NCBI RefSeq assembly: GCF_900105615.1
Contig: NZ_LT630003.1
Span: 4,714,001-4,778,000 of the forward strand
Source: Lacrimispora sphenoides JCM 1415
GTDB lineage: Bacteria; Bacillota; Clostridia; Lachnospirales; Lachnospiraceae
Length of the DNA stretch: 64,000 nucleotides
Reading direction: 5' to 3'
The notes beneath the pieces were generated by a model, which saw only the letters and a program-made list of their open reading frames with translations, was not told where the DNA came from and did not search any database. The position numbers and the translations under genes are program-made. Positions 61,849 to 64,000 of this stretch are shown here, piece after piece; positions within the stretch are counted from its first letter, which is position 1; every line of letters starts with the position of its first letter.

Positions 61849-61877
61849 TTGCATGGAAACTGGGCCTGTGATATGAT
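61849..61877 (+). promoter_or_regulatory. tsaC/ywlC promoter
   Basis: TTGCAT (61849-61854), 17-base spacer, TATGAT (61872-61877). Confidence 0.6.
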
Positions 61878-61912
61878 TAATGGAAGTTATTAAAAGAAAA
61901 GAGCAGAGTAAT

Positions 61913-63001
61913 ATGAAGACAGAACGAATTATAATAGAAGATAAAGAACAGCCGGAGGAAGAACTGTTAAAGAAGCCTGCGGAAATATTAAGAAACGGCG
62001 GTCTGGTGGCGTTTCCAACGGAAACCGTATACGGTCTTGGAGCCAATGCCTTAAACGAAGAGGCAGCGGGGAAAATTTATGCGGCAAAGGGCAGGCCCTC
62101 GGATAACCCGCTGATCGCCCATATAGCAGATTTTGATGATCTGCCTCCCCTGGTAACTGTCATACCCGAAGCAGGAAGACGGCTGATGGAAGCGTTTTGG
62201 CCGGGTCCTTTGACCCTTATTTTCCCGAAAAGCGATCTGGTTCCCTATGGGACTACCGGAGGACTTGATACGGTGGCAGTGCGCATGCCTGCCGATCCGG
62301 TAGCCAATGCTCTCATTCGTTTGGCCGGGGTGCCGGTGGCAGCGCCAAGTGCCAATACCTCCGGACGGCCAAGTCCCACTACTGCTGATCATGTATGGCA
62401 GGATATGAATGGAAAGATTGATATGATCGTAGACGGAGGGGCCGTAGGAATCGGAGTGGAATCCACGATCATCGATGTATCAGGGGACGAGCCGGTGATT
62501 TTAAGGCCGGGTGCCATAACACAGGAAATGGCTTTTTCTGTTCTTGGACAAGAGGTCCCTCTTGACCCTGCCATTGTTTCAGGGCCGATGAAAGCGGATG
62601 TGAGGCCAAAGGCCCCTGGTATGAAATATAAGCATTATGCGCCAAAAGCAGACTTAACTCTGGTAGAGGGCGAAACAGAGAATGTAATACGGACTATAAA
62701 ACGGCTGGCAGAAGAAAAGCTTTCCAAAGGGTTTCGTGTGGGGATCATCTGTACCGAAGAAACGAAAGAGAGATATCCTGATGGAATGGTAAGAAGCATG
62801 GGATTACGTGCCAGGGAGGAGACCATTGCCCATAACCTTTACGGAGTACTGAGGGAATTTGATGATCTGGACGCGGATTTTATTTTTTCTGAAAGCTTCT
62901 CCAGAGATCATTTGGGACAGGCTATTATGAACCGGTTGACCAAGGCGGCAGGATACCATATTTTAAATGCAGGCTGTAAAGAAGACTGTGTTCATGATTA
63001 A
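61913..63001 (+). CDS. ywlC: Threonylcarbamoyl-AMP synthase (TsaC/Sua5/YwlC)
   Basis: Makes threonylcarbamoyl-AMP from threonine, bicarbonate and ATP for t6A37 tRNA modification. 362 residues: N-terminal YrdC domain (GGLVAFPTETVYGLGANAL, KGRPSDNPLIAHI, VPVAAPSANTSGRPSPT, GVESTIID) and the Sua5 C-terminal domain (about 245-355), joined by APGMKYKHYAPKA. ATG 61913 is taken because ATG 61880 falls at the promoter's start point and lacks a ribosome site. Confidence 0.94.
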   Translation: MKTERIIIEDKEQPEEELLKKPAEILRNGGLVAFPTETVYGLGANALNEEAAGKIYAAKGRPSDNPLIAHIADFDDLPPLVTVIPEAGRRLMEAFWPGPLTLIFPKSDLVPYGTTGGLDTVAVRMPADPVANALIRLAGVPVAAPSANTSGRPSPTTADHVWQDMNGKIDMIVDGGAVGIGVESTIIDVSGDEPVILRPGAITQEMAFSVLGQEVPLDPAIVSGPMKADVRPKAPGMKYKHYAPKADLTLVEGETENVIRTIKRLAEEKLSKGFRVGIICTEETKERYPDGMVRSMGLRAREETIAHNLYGVLREFDDLDADFIFSESFSRDHLGQAIMNRLTKAAGYHILNAGCKEDCVHD

Positions 63002-63004
63002 GGA

Positions 63005-63033
63005 GAAAAGCGGATTGCGGATATCCGCTTTTC
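63005..63033 (+). terminator. ywlC terminator
   Basis: GAAAAGCGGAT (63005-63015) with ATCCGCTTTTC (63023-63033), 11-bp perfect stem; T tract within the right arm. Confidence 0.75.
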
Positions 63034-63040
63034 CAATTCA

Positions 63041-63120
63041 AAGGAGGAAATACCCTTAGGGTATCCCTGTACACCCGATGAAGCGGGGTGGGCCCTGCCC
63101 ATAAAGCATGGGCAAGAAGG
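63041..63120 (+). promoter_or_regulatory. Leader with three consecutive hairpins before the dCMP deaminase gene
   Basis: After an isolated AAGGAGG (63041-63047) come TACCC-TTA-GGGTA (63051-63063), CACCC (63072-63076) with GGGTG (63086-63090), and TGCCCAT-AAAGC-ATGGGCA (63096-63114), ending just before the true ribosome site AAGGAGG at 63118-63124. No known riboswitch consensus is recognised. Confidence 0.4.
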
Positions 63121-63130
63121 AGGATAAGAA

Positions 63131-63625
63131 ATGGCGGGAAAAAGAGAAGATTATATTACATGGGATGAATATTTTATGGGAGTAGCGGCTCTTTCCGCAA
63201 GGCGATCCAAGGATCCCAGCACCCAGGTGGGAGCCTGCATCGTAAGCCAGGATAATAAGATTTTATCCATGGGTTACAATGGGTTTCCCATGGGCTGCTC
63301 GGATGATGAATTTCCGTGGGACAAGGAAGATGAGCAGGCAGATCCTTACAATGCCAAATATTTCTATTCCACCCACAGTGAATTAAATGCTATCCTTAAC
63401 TACAGAGGGGGCAGCTTAGAAGGCAGCAAGCTTTATGTTACTCTGTTCCCCTGCAACGAATGTGCGAAGGCCATCATACAGGCCGGAATTAAAACCATTG
63501 TTTACGGTTCGGACAAGTATGACGGTACTCCTGCAGTCAATGCTTCCAAGCGGATGCTCAATGCAGCAGGGGTCCGGTATTACCAGTATCAGCCGACTGG
63601 AAGAAAGATAGAGATCGAGGTTTGA
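63131..63625 (+). CDS. comEB: dCMP deaminase (ComEB family)
   Basis: Zinc enzyme converting dCMP to dUMP for thymidylate synthesis. 164 residues. Zinc site: His82 and catalytic Glu84 in THSELNAI, Cys108 and Cys111 in PCNECAK. An internal region (MGCSDDEFPWDKEDEQ) is typical of dCMP deaminases. RBS AAGGAGG. Its stop is one base before the next start. Confidence 0.94.
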   Translation: MAGKREDYITWDEYFMGVAALSARRSKDPSTQVGACIVSQDNKILSMGYNGFPMGCSDDEFPWDKEDEQADPYNAKYFYSTHSELNAILNYRGGSLEGSKLYVTLFPCNECAKAIIQAGIKTIVYGSDKYDGTPAVNASKRMLNAAGVRYYQYQPTGRKIEIEV

Positions 63626-63626
63626 G

Positions 63627-64000
63627 ATGAAATTTTTGCTGGTGGCGCTCAACGCCAAATATATCCATTCCAATCCCGCTGTTTACAGCTTAAAGGCCTA
63701 TGCGAAAGCCCATGTAAGAGAACCGGAACTGGAGGATGGAAGGTTTCAGATTGAAACTTTAGAATACACCATTAACAATCAGCCCGATGAAATCTTAAAG
63801 GATATTTTCTTAAGGAAACCGGATGCCATTGGGTTTTCCTGTTACATCTGGAACTTTTCCTATGTATTAGAGCTGATCCGGGACCTTCCGAAAGTTCTCC
63901 CTCATGTGGAGATCTGGCTGGGAGGTCCCGAGGTGTCTTATGACGCCCCTGAAATCCTTTGCCGGGAGCAATCCGTTTATGGGGTCATGATGGGGGAAGG
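63627..64000 (+). CDS. B12-binding domain radical SAM protein, N-terminal part
   Basis: The frame starts at ATG 63627 (GAGGTTTG upstream, coupled to comEB) and runs off the window after 124 codons. It begins MKFLLVALNAKYIHSNPAVY, then KPDAIGFSCYIWNFSYVLEL and VEIWLGGPEVSYDAPEIL, the pattern of a cobalamin-binding Rossmann domain ahead of a radical SAM domain (DUF4080 group). The catalytic cluster motif lies beyond the window. Confidence 0.8.
   Translation, partial: MKFLLVALNAKYIHSNPAVYSLKAYAKAHVREPELEDGRFQIETLEYTINNQPDEILKDIFLRKPDAIGFSCYIWNFSYVLELIRDLPKVLPHVEIWLGGPEVSYDAPEILCREQSVYGVMMGE

Overview
The window reads as chromosomal DNA of a spore-forming, fermentative, low-to-mid GC Firmicute. 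A member of the Lachnospiraceae (Lacrimispora / Clostridium cluster XIVa type) is the best guess; this is inferred from gene content and not from a marker comparison. Supporting content: gdpP-rplI-dnaB in the usual Firmicute order, MecA, ComEB-type dCMP deaminase, pyruvate formate-lyase, a CwlD-like amidase and a GH18 hydrolase of the spore/cortex type, many sugar ABC systems, strong AGGAGG ribosome sites and TTGACA-N17-TATAAT promoters. No rRNA, tRNA, prophage, intact insertion sequence or CRISPR array is visible.

Layout. 1-1.1 kb: end of a YtfT/YjfF-like sugar ABC operon. 1.3-5.4 kb: a MATE exporter, an orphan structured RNA unit and topB. 5.5-11.7 kb: an autoregulated LacI-PhnD-PhnC-PhnE-PhnE-nucleotidase operon. 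11.8-14.1 kb: amt-glnK behind a terminator attenuator, then a stand-alone receiver. 14.3-18.2 kb: gdpP-rplI-dnaB, followed by a remarkable block of three inverted repeats and a 41-bp tandem repeat. 18.6-20.1 kb: a MerR-like protein and a C26 amidotransferase. 20.2-24.4 kb: ferredoxin, pflA and a pyruvate formate-lyase divided over separate genes, facing a DUF1858 protein. 24.4-33.3 kb: alpha-galactoside utilisation (two AraC regulators, GH4 and GH36 enzymes, a complete binding-protein/permease set). 33.3-37.1 kb: serine catabolism (YheO-like regulator, DAACS transporter, sdaAB, sdaAA). 37.1-40.0 kb: MarR-MATE and an alpha/beta hydrolase. 40-42.6 kb: mecA, a GNAT, a PPOX-fold protein and an HxlR regulator. 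42.7-45.1 kb: a kinase/P-loop protein cluster of unknown function. 45.3-49.3 kb: envelope/spore hydrolases. 49.5-51.2 kb: a decayed locus with an internally deleted nagA and a chimeric permease/SIS remnant. 51.2-59.1 kb: a sugar ABC operon with Gfo/Idh oxidoreductases, a TIM-barrel isomerase and a ROK regulator. 59.3-64 kb: a chemoreceptor, asnA, tsaC/ywlC, comEB and the start of a B12-binding radical SAM protein.

The strongest oddities are: (1) the split pyruvate formate-lyase, in which the glycyl-radical domain is its own 81-residue gene and a second small paralogue lacks the radical motif; (2) a serine/threonine kinase fused to a degenerate MinD-like domain, followed by a free-standing paralogue of that domain and a small acidic protein; (3) the repeat block after dnaB; (4) a compact promoter-operator-structured RNA-terminator unit before topB. 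Base calls of regulatory sites and hairpins were made by eye; no database search or folding program was run.
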